Origin: Firmicutes bacterium UBA5388
GTDB taxonomy: Bacteria; Bacillota; UBA4882; UBA10575
Length of the DNA stretch: 13,484 bases
Assembly: GCA_002409975.1 (NCBI GenBank)
Contig: DHOO01000124.1
Location: 8,104 to 21,587, forward strand
Reading direction: 5' to 3'
The notes beneath the pieces were generated by a model that saw only the letters and a program-made list of their open reading frames with translations, had not been told where the DNA came from and searched no databases. Each line of letters starts with the position of its first letter. The first letter of the stretch is position 1. This document shows positions 5,574 through 13,472 of this stretch, piece by piece. The translations under genes were made by a program, and so were the position numbers.

Positions 5574-8500
5574 TTGTTGGACGCCAATAATTTTGATGCG
5601 ATTAAAATTGGGTTGGCTTCTCCGGGACAAATTAGAGCCTGGTCGAGTGGGGAAGTAAAAAAACCGGAGACGATAAATTATCGAACTCTAAAACCCGAAC
5701 GAGAAGGTCTGTTCTGCGAAAAAATCTTTGGACCTCAACGAGATTGGGAATGTCATTGTGGGAAATATAAAAGAGTTAGATACAAGGGGATAGTTTGTGA
5801 CCGCTGTGGAGTAGAGGTTACCAGATCAAAGGTTAGGCGGGAACGGCTTGGGCATATTGAATTAGCTGCTCCGGTCTCTCACATCTGGTATTTTAAAGGG
5901 ATACCAAGCAGGATGGGGCTTTTACTTGATATGTCTCCCCGTTCTTTAGAAAAAATTCTCTATTTCGCTTCTTATGTTGTTGTTGACCCGGGAAATGAAA
6001 ACTCCTCTTTATCAAAGAAACAGTTATTAACGGAGAATGAATACCGGGAAGCCCGAGAGAAGAACGGAGATACTTTTAAGGCCTTAATGGGAGCAGAGGG
6101 CATTAAGAAATTACTGGAAGAGATCGACCTTAACGCCCTTTCGCTTGAGCTAAAAAAGGAGATTAGGGAAGTTAGTGGTCAGCGGAAAATTAGGGCCATT
6201 CGACGGTTAGAAGTAGTAGAAGCCTTAAGAAAGTCAGGAAATCGACCGGAATGGATGATTATGGACGTGATTCCAGTCATCCCCCCAGAACTTAGACCAA
6301 TGGTGCAGTTGGACGGCGGAAGATTTGCCACTTCTGATCTTAATGATTTATATCGCCGGGTGATTAATAGAAATAATCGCTTAAAAAGGCTGCTGGAACT
6401 GGGCGCTCCCGATATTATTGTCCGCAATGAAAAAAGGATGCTCCAGGAAGCTGTTGATGCTCTTCTTGATAACGGAAGGCGGGGGAGACCGGTAACCGGT
6501 CCCGGTAATCGACCGTTAAAGTCCCTCAGCGATATGCTTCGTGGAAAGCAGGGGCGTTTTCGCCAAAATTTGTTGGGGAAAAGAGTGGATTATTCCGGTC
6601 GTTCTGTGATCGTGGTTGGGCCGGAGTTAAAACTCTACCAATGCGGACTCCCTAAAGAAATGGCTTTAGAGTTGTTTAAACCTTTTGTGATGAAAAGACT
6701 GGTTGATCAGGGTTATGTCCATAATATAAAAAGCGCTAAACGGATGGTAGAAAGGGCCCGTTCAGAGGTTTGGGATGTACTGGAAGAAGTAATCAAAGAG
6801 CATCCAGTCTTATTAAACCGTGCGCCTACACTACATCGTCTAGGGATTCAGGCTTTTGAACCTGTGTTGGTGGAAGGAAGGGCGATTCAGATCCATCCTT
6901 TAGTATGCCCGGCTTACAATGCGGATTTTGACGGCGACCAAATGGCGGTTCATGTTCCACTTTCTGCTGAAGCTCAGGCTGAGGCGAGGATTCTAATGTT
7001 GTCCGCTCATAATATTCTCTCCCCGGCTCATGGTCGACCATTAGCTACTCCTAACCAAGACGTGGTAATTGGTTGTTTTTACCTGACGATTATTCGGAAA
7101 GGCGCTCGGGGGGAAGGTCATGCCTTTTCTTCACCGCGTGAAGCCATTTTAGCTTATGATACCGGATTTATTGACCTGCAAGCTAAGATCAAAGTTAGAA
7201 CAGAAAAAGGTTTGATTGAAACTTCACCGGGTCGGCTAATTTTCAAAGAACGGGTAAATATTGCGGAAGATTTTATTGACCAACTGTTTACCAAAATTGG
7301 CGATAATGGCACTTCTCGCAAAGACCTGACACTGATCATTTCTGAAATTTGTCGACGCTATGGTACGCACCGCACCTCAGAATTGTTGGATCAGATTAAA
7401 CGGTTGGGTTATAGATTTGCTACTCAATCCGGAACGACGATTGCCGTTTCTGATATTTTAACCCCTCCAGAGAAAAGAAAGATCATTGAAGAGACTGAAC
7501 GACAAGGGGATCAGATTGAACTACAGTATCGACGAGGTCTAATTACCGGTGAAGAGCGCTATCAGAGGTTTATTGATATTTGGGCTAAAGCGAAAGAGGA
7601 TGTTACCGAAGCGATGGTCAAAAACCTTGACCCTTTCAACTCCGTTTCCATGATGTCAAATTCCGGAGCCAGAGGTAATGTTTCTCAGCTTTCTCAGTTA
7701 GCGGGGATGCGGGGCTTAATGTCAGACCCTTCAGGTAGAATTATTGATTTACCGATTAAAGCAAACTTTCGGGAAGGGTTGACGGTTTTAGAGTTTTTCA
7801 TCTCTACGCATGGCGCCAGAAAAGGATTAGCAGATACTGCTCTTCGTACTGCGGACTCCGGTTATCTGACCAGACGTCTTGTTGATGTTGCCCAGGATGT
7901 CATCGTGCGCGAAGAGGATTGTGGAACCACCGAGGGGATTACGGTCAGTTCCATCACTGATGGGGATGAAGTGATTGAAGCTTTACAGGAAAGGATTGCC
8001 GGTCGGATCGGGGCTGAAGATCTATTCCACCCGATAACTAAGGAAAAGCTTGTTGCCTTTAACCAAGAGATTAATGAAGCAACTGCTCAGAAAATCGTTG
8101 ATGCTGGAATCGAAAAGGTTAAAGTTCGTTCCGTCTTAACCTGCCGCACTCGGCATGGGGTCTGTGCTAATTGCTATGGTCGAAACCTGGCTACCGGTAG
8201 ACGGGCGGATGTTGGTGAAGCAGTAGGAATCATCGCTGCTCAATCCATTGGAGAGCCTGGTACGCAATTGACCATGAGAACCTTCCATACCGGAGGGGTT
8301 GCCGGTGAAGATATTACTCAAGGACTTCCCAGAGTGGAGGAACTTTTTGAAGCCAGAAAACCGAAAGGTCAGGCGATTATCACCGAGGTGAGTGGTACGG
8401 CTAAGATCGTGGAAGTTAAAGGGATTAGACGGGTCAGTGTCCATCCTGATGACGGGGAAGAACGTTTATACCAAATCCCGTATGGCGCTCGGCTTAAAGT

Positions 8501-9089
8501 GAGAGATGGCAGTAAAGTTGAAGCTGGTGATCGGTTAACCGAAGGCTCAGTTAATCCCCATGATATCTTAAAGATCAAAGGAATAAGAGGAGTACAGATG
8601 TATCTGGTCCATGAAGTACAGGATGTCTACCGCTCCCAGGGTGTTGAGATTAATGATAAACACATCGAAGTTGTCGTCAGACAGATGCTACGTAAACGAA
8701 AAGTAGAAAATCCGGGTGATACTGATCTTTTGCCAGGCAGTCTAATTGACCAGATGGAACTGGAAGATGAGAACCAAAAGGTGGAAGAGAGAGGAGAAAC
8801 TCCTGCAGTCGCTCGTCCAGTATTATTAGGAATTACTAAAGCTTCGTTGGCGACCGAGAGTTTTCTGTCAGCGGCTTCATTCCAGGAGACCACGAGGGTA
8901 CTTACGGAAGCTGCGATTAAAGGTAAGCGCGATCCCCTGATTGGTCTTAAGGAGAATGTGATTATTGGTAAACTGATTCCTGCAGGCACTGGTATGCAAA
9001 AATATCAAGCTATTTCTATCGATAACAGGGCAGAAGATGGTCAGCAGGAAATCCTTGAGCAGCAATTGGTAGGAGAAGCGATTGAATAG
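5574..9089 (+). CDS. rpoC: DNA-directed RNA polymerase subunit beta'
   Basis: This encodes the 1171-residue catalytic beta-prime subunit. The N-terminal zinc site is C60, C62, C75 and C78. The active-site magnesium motif NADFDGDQ places its three aspartates at 451, 453 and 455. The bridge helix spans roughly 744-775, and the trigger loop contains H905 within MRTFHTGG. The second zinc site is C783, C857, C864 and C867. No large lineage insertion is present, as expected for Bacillota. The TTG start is preceded by AGGGAGG (5558-5564), and the N-terminus MLDANNFD matches the family; a second TTG follows at 5577 but is less well spaced. It is co-transcribed with rpoB after a 136-base gap, and its 3' end converges with ytaF. 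Confidence 0.98.
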   Translation: MLDANNFDAIKIGLASPGQIRAWSSGEVKKPETINYRTLKPEREGLFCEKIFGPQRDWECHCGKYKRVRYKGIVCDRCGVEVTRSKVRRERLGHIELAAPVSHIWYFKGIPSRMGLLLDMSPRSLEKILYFASYVVVDPGNENSSLSKKQLLTENEYREAREKNGDTFKALMGAEGIKKLLEEIDLNALSLELKKEIREVSGQRKIRAIRRLEVVEALRKSGNRPEWMIMDVIPVIPPELRPMVQLDGGRFATSDLNDLYRRVINRNNRLKRLLELGAPDIIVRNEKRMLQEAVDALLDNGRRGRPVTGPGNRPLKSLSDMLRGKQGRFRQNLLGKRVDYSGRSVIVVGPELKLYQCGLPKEMALELFKPFVMKRLVDQGYVHNIKSAKRMVERARSEVWDVLEEVIKEHPVLLNRAPTLHRLGIQAFEPVLVEGRAIQIHPLVCPAYNADFDGDQMAVHVPLSAEAQAEARILMLSAHNILSPAHGRPLATPNQDVVIGCFYLTIIRKGARGEGHAFSSPREAILAYDTGFIDLQAKIKVRTEKGLIETSPGRLIFKERVNIAEDFIDQLFTKIGDNGTSRKDLTLIISEICRRYGTHRTSELLDQIKRLGYRFATQSGTTIAVSDILTPPEKRKIIEETERQGDQIELQYRRGLITGEERYQRFIDIWAKAKEDVTEAMVKNLDPFNSVSMMSNSGARGNVSQLSQLAGMRGLMSDPSGRIIDLPIKANFREGLTVLEFFISTHGARKGLADTALRTADSGYLTRRLVDVAQDVIVREEDCGTTEGITVSSITDGDEVIEALQERIAGRIGAEDLFHPITKEKLVAFNQEINEATAQKIVDAGIEKVKVRSVLTCRTRHGVCANCYGRNLATGRRADVGEAVGIIAAQSIGEPGTQLTMRTFHTGGVAGEDITQGLPRVEELFEARKPKGQAIITEVSGTAKIVEVKGIRRVSVHPDDGEERLYQIPYGARLKVRDGSKVEAGDRLTEGSVNPHDILKIKGIRGVQMYLVHEVQDVYRSQGVEINDKHIEVVVRQMLRKRKVENPGDTDLLPGSLIDQMELEDENQKVEERGETPAVARPVLLGITKASLATESFLSAASFQETTRVLTEAAIKGKRDPLIGLKENVIIGKLIPAGTGMQKYQAISIDNRAEDGQQEILEQQLVGEAIE

Positions 9090-9098
9090 AAAAATACA

Positions 9099-9138
9099 AC
9101 TTATAGAGTGTGCGTCAAAAGATGCACACTCTATAAGT
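9099..9138 (-). terminator. hairpin at the rpoC / ytaF convergent boundary
   Basis: ACTTATAGAGTGTGC (9099-9113) pairs perfectly with GCACACTCTATAAGT (9124-9138) around a 10-base loop. Read on the minus strand the stem is followed by TGTATTTTTCT, so it fits an intrinsic terminator for ytaF. On the plus strand the following sequence (AAATGTCCTTATTTT) is a poorer T-tract. It may still end or protect rpoBC transcripts. Confidence 0.75.
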
Positions 9139-9163
9139 AAATGTCCTTATTTTCCACGTCACA

Positions 9164-9799
9164 TCAAAAAAAGATCTCGCATAGACCAATAATTATTAAA
9201 ATAATACCCGTAAGCAAGTTGGCATGTTTGCCTAGGTGAGTAGCGGCGTAACGTCTCGCAATGTACATGCCGGTTTGAATCGACAGCAGGCTAAAAATTG
9301 TGATCGATAAAGCTAAAGCATAAGTGTTTAATCTGGTCATACCAGCTCCCAAGCCGGTCGTTAAACAGTTAATAGACAAGGCGATCCCTAAGAGTAGGGA
9401 TTCATTGACGGAGATCACATTGGACTGATCCTTATCTACTAAGGCCGGATTTTCAAATACTTTCCACAAGTTTTGCCAAGTGATTTTTGCTTTTTCCCTG
9501 TTATTATGAGCGGGATGATGATGAGACGCCTGTTCAGCCAGAAAATATTGGGCGATGGTCCAAACTCCGATGATGCTTACGATGATTCCGCCTAAAGCAG
9601 GACCTGTTTTTGCAGGCAAGATGTTAGATAAGCGATGCCCTAAAAAAGCAGATAATAAAGTAGCAATTCCGGATAAAATAGCAATAGACAGATTTGAGGC
9701 TAACGGTACTTTTATTTTTTTTAATCCATAGGCCAGCCCTATTCCTAAGTTATCTAAGTTAGCTGCAATTCCCAGAACCAAGATCGCCCAGAGGCGCAT
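9164..9799 (-). CDS. ytaF: YtaF-like sporulation membrane protein (MntP-related)
   Basis: This encodes a 211-residue polytopic membrane protein resembling YtaF, a sporulation-associated family related to the manganese exporter MntP. Six hydrophobic segments are seen at about 4-26, 33-54, 68-88, 132-154, 159-180 and 193-211. The halves form an internal repeat: the NLDNLGIGLAYGL segment around residue 16 aligns with SINCLTTGLGAGM around residue 144. The loop between them (about 89-131) holds a His cluster, ASHHHPAH. In the second repeat the aspartate equivalent to D16 is replaced by N144. The ATG start has GGAGGT upstream on the minus strand. Its orientation is opposite to all neighbours. The family assignment is good; substrate and function in this organism are unknown. 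Confidence 0.82.
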   Translation of the reverse strand: MRLWAILVLGIAANLDNLGIGLAYGLKKIKVPLASNLSIAILSGIATLLSAFLGHRLSNILPAKTGPALGGIIVSIIGVWTIAQYFLAEQASHHHPAHNNREKAKITWQNLWKVFENPALVDKDQSNVISVNESLLLGIALSINCLTTGLGAGMTRLNTYALALSITIFSLLSIQTGMYIARRYAATHLGKHANLLTGIILIIIGLCEIFF

Positions 9800-9915
9800 T
9801 GCTTCGACCTCCTTTTGTCCCAGTATATTTAACCTTCTTTAGCAAGGTGTTTGTCCGCGGAAATAAAGGTTCTGTTAAAAAAATTAAACCTTGAGCGATC
9901 CTCGTAATATTTTTA

Positions 9916-9944
9916 TTGACACCTATTAAGTGAGATGTTAAACT
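9916..9944 (+). promoter_or_regulatory. sigma-A-type promoter for the str operon
   Basis: A perfect TTGACA (9916-9921) is separated by 17 bases from TAAACT (9939-9944, four of six). The preceding TAATATTTTTA is AT-rich like an UP element. Predicted initiation near 9951 gives a leader of about 53 bases before the ybxF-like gene. This is the only good promoter between ytaF and rpsL, and is expected to drive ybxF through fusA and possibly tuf. Confidence 0.75.
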
Positions 9945-10003
9945 AAATAAGTCTGGGTTGTTTAAGAAATTATTTTTCTTGGGTGGGTAAGGAGAGAATT
10001 TTA

Positions 10004-10255
10004 GTGGGAGAGTCTAGCCTTGAAACCAAGAATAAGGTTGTAGGTTTAAAACAGACATTACGTGCTATCCAACAAGATAAAACATGCGTAGTCTACCTAG
10101 CTAATGACGTGGATGAGCACATTGTAAAAAAGATTAAACTGGCCAGCCACGGGAAGAATGTTAAAATTGTTATTACGCGGGTTGGGAGAAAAGAGCTAGG
10201 ACAGATTTGCCGGATCGATGTCAGCGCAGCTGTGGTCGCATTGGTCCAAGAATAG
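10004..10255 (+). CDS. ybxF: L7Ae-family kink-turn RNA-binding protein (YbxF-like)
   Basis: This encodes a small L7Ae/L30e/Gadd45-fold protein of 83 residues, the usual size for YbxF. In Bacillus this family binds kink-turn RNAs; its physiological role is not settled. GLKQTLRAI near residues 14-22 and the C-terminal GRKELGQICRIDVSAAVVAL (61-80) match the fold's signature. I chose GTG at 10004 because AAGGAG (9989-9994) is correctly placed. An upstream in-frame GTG at 9983 would add seven residues but has no ribosome binding site. It is the first gene of the str operon, 15 bases before rpsL, which is its standard position in Bacillota. Confidence 0.9.
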   Translation: MGESSLETKNKVVGLKQTLRAIQQDKTCVVYLANDVDEHIVKKIKLASHGKNVKIVITRVGRKELGQICRIDVSAAVVALVQE

Positions 10256-10270
10256 GAAGGAGGTGGAATA

Positions 10271-10705
10271 ATGCCAACCATTAATCAATTGGTAAAAAGG
10301 GGACGAAAAAAAGTAGAACAGAAGAGTTCCGCTCCTGCACTACTCTGGTCTTATAACAATAAAAAAGAAGATATGTTTGAATCGGCCAAGGGTAGCCCAC
10401 AAAAACGCGGAGTATGCACTAGAGTCTCGACGGTGACTCCGAAAAAACCTAATTCAGCTTTGCGAAAGGTGGCAAGGGTTCGCTTGTCAAACCGTTTAGA
10501 GGTTACCGCGTATATACCGGGCGAAGGGCATAATCTACAGGAACACTCGGTGGTTTTAATCCGGGGTGGACGTGTCAAGGACTTACCGGGCGTTCGTTAT
10601 CATATTGTTCGTGGTACACTGGATACCGCTGGAGTACAAGATCGAAAGCAAAGCAGGTCGAAGTATGGCGCTAAACGCCCGAAAACGGCTACGGCGAAAA
10701 AGTAA
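10271..10705 (+). CDS. rpsL: 30S ribosomal protein S12
   Basis: This encodes a 144-residue S12 (uS12), which lies at the decoding centre and governs accuracy. TPKKPNSALRK and GGRVKDLPGVRYH are intact. K58 and K103 correspond to E. coli K42 and K87, so the common streptomycin-resistance substitutions are absent. Relative to E. coli there are about 16 extra residues before PQKRGVCTRV; an insert there is usual in Bacillota. The ATG start is supported by AAGGAGGTGG at 10257-10266. The next gene, rpsG, begins 12 bases after the stop, so the two are very likely co-transcribed. Confidence 0.98.
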   Translation: MPTINQLVKRGRKKVEQKSSAPALLWSYNNKKEDMFESAKGSPQKRGVCTRVSTVTPKKPNSALRKVARVRLSNRLEVTAYIPGEGHNLQEHSVVLIRGGRVKDLPGVRYHIVRGTLDTAGVQDRKQSRSKYGAKRPKTATAKK

Positions 10706-10717
10706 GGAGGGTTAAAC

Positions 10718-11188
10718 TTGCCACGACGGGGAGCAACACCCAAAAGGGAAATCATTCCCGATCCTATTTATAATGATCCGATGATTACACAGTTTATTAA
10801 TAAAATTACCTACTCCGGAGAGAGGGGAATTGGTGAAAAAATTCTCTACCAAGCTCTGGATATTGTTAAAGAAAAAACAGGTAAAGATGCGCTGGAAGTT
10901 TTTCAACAAGCAATGAAAAATGTAATGCCAGTCTTAGAAGTTAAACCGCGCCGGGTTGGTGGCGCAACGTATCAGGTTCCGGTGGAGGTTAGGCCAGAGC
11001 GCCGTGTTTCCTTAGCGATGCGCTGGTTAATCTTTAGCGCCAGAGCACGCTCGGAACGAACCATGAGTGAGAAATTAGCTGCTGAGCTTATGGATGCGGC
11101 TAATAATGTCGGAACATCAATTAAGAAGAAAGAAGACACCCATAGAATGGCTGAGGCCAACAAGGCTTTTGCTCATTATCGTTGGTAA
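10718..11188 (+). CDS. rpsG: 30S ribosomal protein S7
   Basis: This encodes a 156-residue S7 (uS7), which binds the 3' major domain of 16S rRNA, initiates assembly of the 30S head and lines the exit site. The whole family pattern is present, from MPRRGATPKRE through VKPRRVGGATYQVPVEV to HRMAEANKAFAHYRW, at normal length. The start is TTG, preceded by AAGGAGGG at 10704-10711. In enterobacteria S7 represses its own operon from the rpsL-rpsG junction. Here that junction is only 12 bases, too short for that structure, so regulation is probably different. Confidence 0.98.
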   Translation: MPRRGATPKREIIPDPIYNDPMITQFINKITYSGERGIGEKILYQALDIVKEKTGKDALEVFQQAMKNVMPVLEVKPRRVGGATYQVPVEVRPERRVSLAMRWLIFSARARSERTMSEKLAAELMDAANNVGTSIKKKEDTHRMAEANKAFAHYRW

Positions 11189-11195
11189 AAGAGGA

Positions 11196-11215
11196 CAGAG
11201 ATCTTGTTTTCTCTG
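11196..11215 (+). other. small hairpin between rpsG and fusA
   Basis: CAGAGA (11196-11201) pairs perfectly with TCTCTG (11210-11215) around an eight-base loop in the 49-base rpsG-fusA gap. No T-run follows, so it is not a terminator. It could be a minor processing or stability feature, or chance. Confidence 0.25.
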
Positions 11216-11237
11216 GGGAACAGTTGGAGGTTATTTA

Positions 11238-13304
11238 GTGAGCAGGGATTTTCAGATTGATCATATTCGAAACATTGGTATAATGGCTCATATAGATGCG
11301 GGTAAAACTACTACAACCGAGCGGGTTCTTTTCTATACCGGTAAGGTTCATCGTATGGGTGAGGTTCATGAAGGTTCAGCCACCATGGACTGGATGGTTC
11401 AAGAGCAGGAACGGGGGATCACCATTACTTCCGCTGCTACTACCGCTCTATGGAAAGATCATCAGATTAACATTATTGACACGCCCGGACACGTGGACTT
11501 TACCGTAGAGGTTGAGCGTTCTTTACGAGTGCTTGATGGCGCGGTCGCGGTTTTTTGCGCAGTCGGTGGAGTTGAACCGCAGTCCGAGACCGTTTGGAGG
11601 CAAGCGGATAAATATAATGTTCCTCGGATCGCCTTTGTCAACAAAATGGACAGAGTGGGCGCTGACTTTTTTCGCGTAACCGAGATGATTAGAACAAAAT
11701 TAGGAGCTAATCCAGTACCCATTCAGATTCCGATTGGGGCCGAAGAAAAATTCCGGGGTATGGTGGACCTTATTGAGGAGAATGCTATAGTTTACCTTGA
11801 CGACATGGGAACTAAGAGGGAGATCCAGGAGATCCCAACGGAACTTAAGGAGCAGGCGGAACTCCATAGAAACAAGCTCTTGGAAAGTTTAGCAGAATGC
11901 GATGAAGATTTATTAGAAAAATATTTAAATGGTGAAGTGTTTACCGCTGATGAGATCCGCGCATCTTTAAGGAAGTCTACCATTGCCGCTAAGATAACAC
12001 CGGTATTATGTGGTTCTGCTTTTAAAAACAAGGGAATCCAATTATTGCTGGATGCAGTTATTAGTTACCTACCATCGCCGCTTGATCTTCCACCAATAAA
12101 AGGAATGGACCTTCAGAGTAAGACCGAAATTTATCGGAAACCCGCTGATGATGAAGACTTTTCTGCTTTGGCTTTTAAGGTGATGACCGATCCGTACGTT
12201 GGTAAACTGGTTTTCTTCCGGGTCTATTCCGGAGAATTGGTTGCCGGATCCTATATTTTTAATTCGACCAGAGACAAGAGGGAAAGAGTAGGGCGTATTT
12301 TAAGGATGCATGCCAATCATCGGGAAGAGACCAAGTTGGTCAGGTCAGGGGATATAGCAGCGGCAGTAGGTTGGAAAGATACCGCTACCGGTGACACTCT
12401 TTGTAGTGAGGAACATCCGGTGATTCTTGAAGCGATGGAGTTTCCAGAACCGGTAATCTCAGTGGCTATTGAGCCAAAGACGAAGGCTGATCAAGATAAA
12501 CTGGGGCTTTCACTTGTCAAATTAGCGGAGGAAGATCCTACTTTTCGGGTCAAGACCGATCAGGAGACCGGGCAGACTATTATTTCCGGGATGGGTGAAC
12601 TTCATCTTGAGGTGATTACTGACCGTCTGATTAGGGAGTTTAAAGTTGAAGCCAATATCGGTAAGCCCCAGGTGGCCTACAGAGAGACTATTCGTCAAGC
12701 GACCAGAGCGGAAGGTAAGTTTATTCGCCAGAGCGGTGGACGTGGTCAATATGGTCATGTCTGGCTTGAAATTGCGCCCAACGAACCAGGCGCCGGGTTT
12801 ACCTTTGAAAACAAGATCGTCGGCGGAGTGGTCCCCAAAGATTATATACCAGCGGTACAAACAGGGATTAAAGATGCGATGTCCAATGGAGTTTTAGCGG
12901 GTTACCCCATGGTCGATATTAAAGTTTCGTTAGTTGACGGTTCATATCATGAGGTGGACTCTTCAGAGATGGCGTTTAAAATTGCCGCTTCGATAGGTTT
13001 TAAAGAAGGGTGTAAAAATGCTAAGCCTGTCCTCTTGGAACCGATTATGAAAATAGAGATTGTCACCCCCGATGATTACCTGGGTGATGTGCTTGGAGAT
13101 TTCAACTCCAGACGGGGAAGGGTTGAAGGAATGGATCCTAGGGCCGGCGCTCAGACGATCCGAGGGTATGTGCCTATGGCGCAAATGTTTGGGTATGCTA
13201 CTGTTCTTCGTTCACTCTCGCAGGGCCGGTCTATATATTCCATCTACTTCTCTCATTATGAAGAAGTTCCGGCTAGTTTAGCTAAAGAGATCATTGAAGG
13301 ATAA
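11238..13304 (+). CDS. fusA: translation elongation factor G
   Basis: This encodes EF-G, 688 residues, the GTPase that drives translocation and, with recycling factor, ribosome splitting. The G motifs are all present: AHIDAGKT at 17-24, RGITI at 59-63, DTPGH at 81-85, NKMD at 135-138 and GSA at 259-261. The domain IV segment SGGRGQYGHV and the C-terminal RGYVPMAQMFGYATVLRS are intact, and length is normal. The reading frame stays open upstream into rpsG. The true start is GTG at 11238, with TTGGAGG (11224-11230) seven bases before it and the family's usual N-terminus just after. It lies between rpsG and tuf in the classical str order. Confidence 0.97.
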   Translation: MSRDFQIDHIRNIGIMAHIDAGKTTTTERVLFYTGKVHRMGEVHEGSATMDWMVQEQERGITITSAATTALWKDHQINIIDTPGHVDFTVEVERSLRVLDGAVAVFCAVGGVEPQSETVWRQADKYNVPRIAFVNKMDRVGADFFRVTEMIRTKLGANPVPIQIPIGAEEKFRGMVDLIEENAIVYLDDMGTKREIQEIPTELKEQAELHRNKLLESLAECDEDLLEKYLNGEVFTADEIRASLRKSTIAAKITPVLCGSAFKNKGIQLLLDAVISYLPSPLDLPPIKGMDLQSKTEIYRKPADDEDFSALAFKVMTDPYVGKLVFFRVYSGELVAGSYIFNSTRDKRERVGRILRMHANHREETKLVRSGDIAAAVGWKDTATGDTLCSEEHPVILEAMEFPEPVISVAIEPKTKADQDKLGLSLVKLAEEDPTFRVKTDQETGQTIISGMGELHLEVITDRLIREFKVEANIGKPQVAYRETIRQATRAEGKFIRQSGGRGQYGHVWLEIAPNEPGAGFTFENKIVGGVVPKDYIPAVQTGIKDAMSNGVLAGYPMVDIKVSLVDGSYHEVDSSEMAFKIAASIGFKEGCKNAKPVLLEPIMKIEIVTPDDYLGDVLGDFNSRRGRVEGMDPRAGAQTIRGYVPMAQMFGYATVLRSLSQGRSIYSIYFSHYEEVPASLAKEIIEG

Positions 13305-13354
13305 AAAGTTAAAAGCAGCCGGATTGATGAGCGACAACTGACTTAAACTTTTAT

Positions 13355-13437
13355 CTAATTTAAGGAATTGTCTAATCCCTACATTATTAAGTTTAATCCT
13401 AATATATTCTATTAGACAATTCCCTCAATTAAAAAAA
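13355..13437 (+). promoter_or_regulatory. long stem-loop element upstream of tuf (related to the rplL element)
   Basis: GGAATTGTCTAAT (13364-13376) pairs perfectly with ATTAGACAATTCC (13411-13423) around a 34-base loop that may contain a small inner hairpin. There is no T-run after it. The 5' flank CTAATTT, the 5' arm and the 3' flank CCTCAATTAAAAAA resemble the element before rplL (1018-1093). It ends 49 bases before the tuf start. It is probably a shared 5'-UTR control, processing or stability element. Confidence 0.6.
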
Positions 13438-13472
13438 TAAATTTACCAGAAAAGTAATGAGGAGGATTTAAA

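Noticed and set aside
9866..9892. AAGGTT/AACCTT inverted repeat upstream of the str promoter
   Set aside because: It has only six pairs around a 15-base AT-rich loop, has no T-run, and is likely chance in AT-rich sequence.
9983..10003. GTG at 9983 as the start of the ybxF-like gene
   Set aside because: No Shine-Dalgarno precedes it, while AAGGAG at 9989-9994 is correctly placed for GTG 10004 and gives the usual protein length.
11094..11237. Upstream extension of the fusA frame into rpsG
   Set aside because: It would overlap rpsG by 95 bases, has no ribosome binding site and is not EF-G-like. GTG at 11238 with TTGGAGG fits the family N-terminus.
12522..12860. Minus-strand open frames within fusA, rpoB and rpoC (for example 12522-12860, 4390-4704, 8627-8989)
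   Set aside because: All are fully inside conserved genes, with biased composition expected of antisense frames and no family resemblance.
13304..13352. AAAAGTT/AACTTTT pairing after fusA as a terminator
   Set aside because: The stem is AU-only apart from one pair, the loop is 35 bases and no proper T-tract follows, so termination there is not supported.
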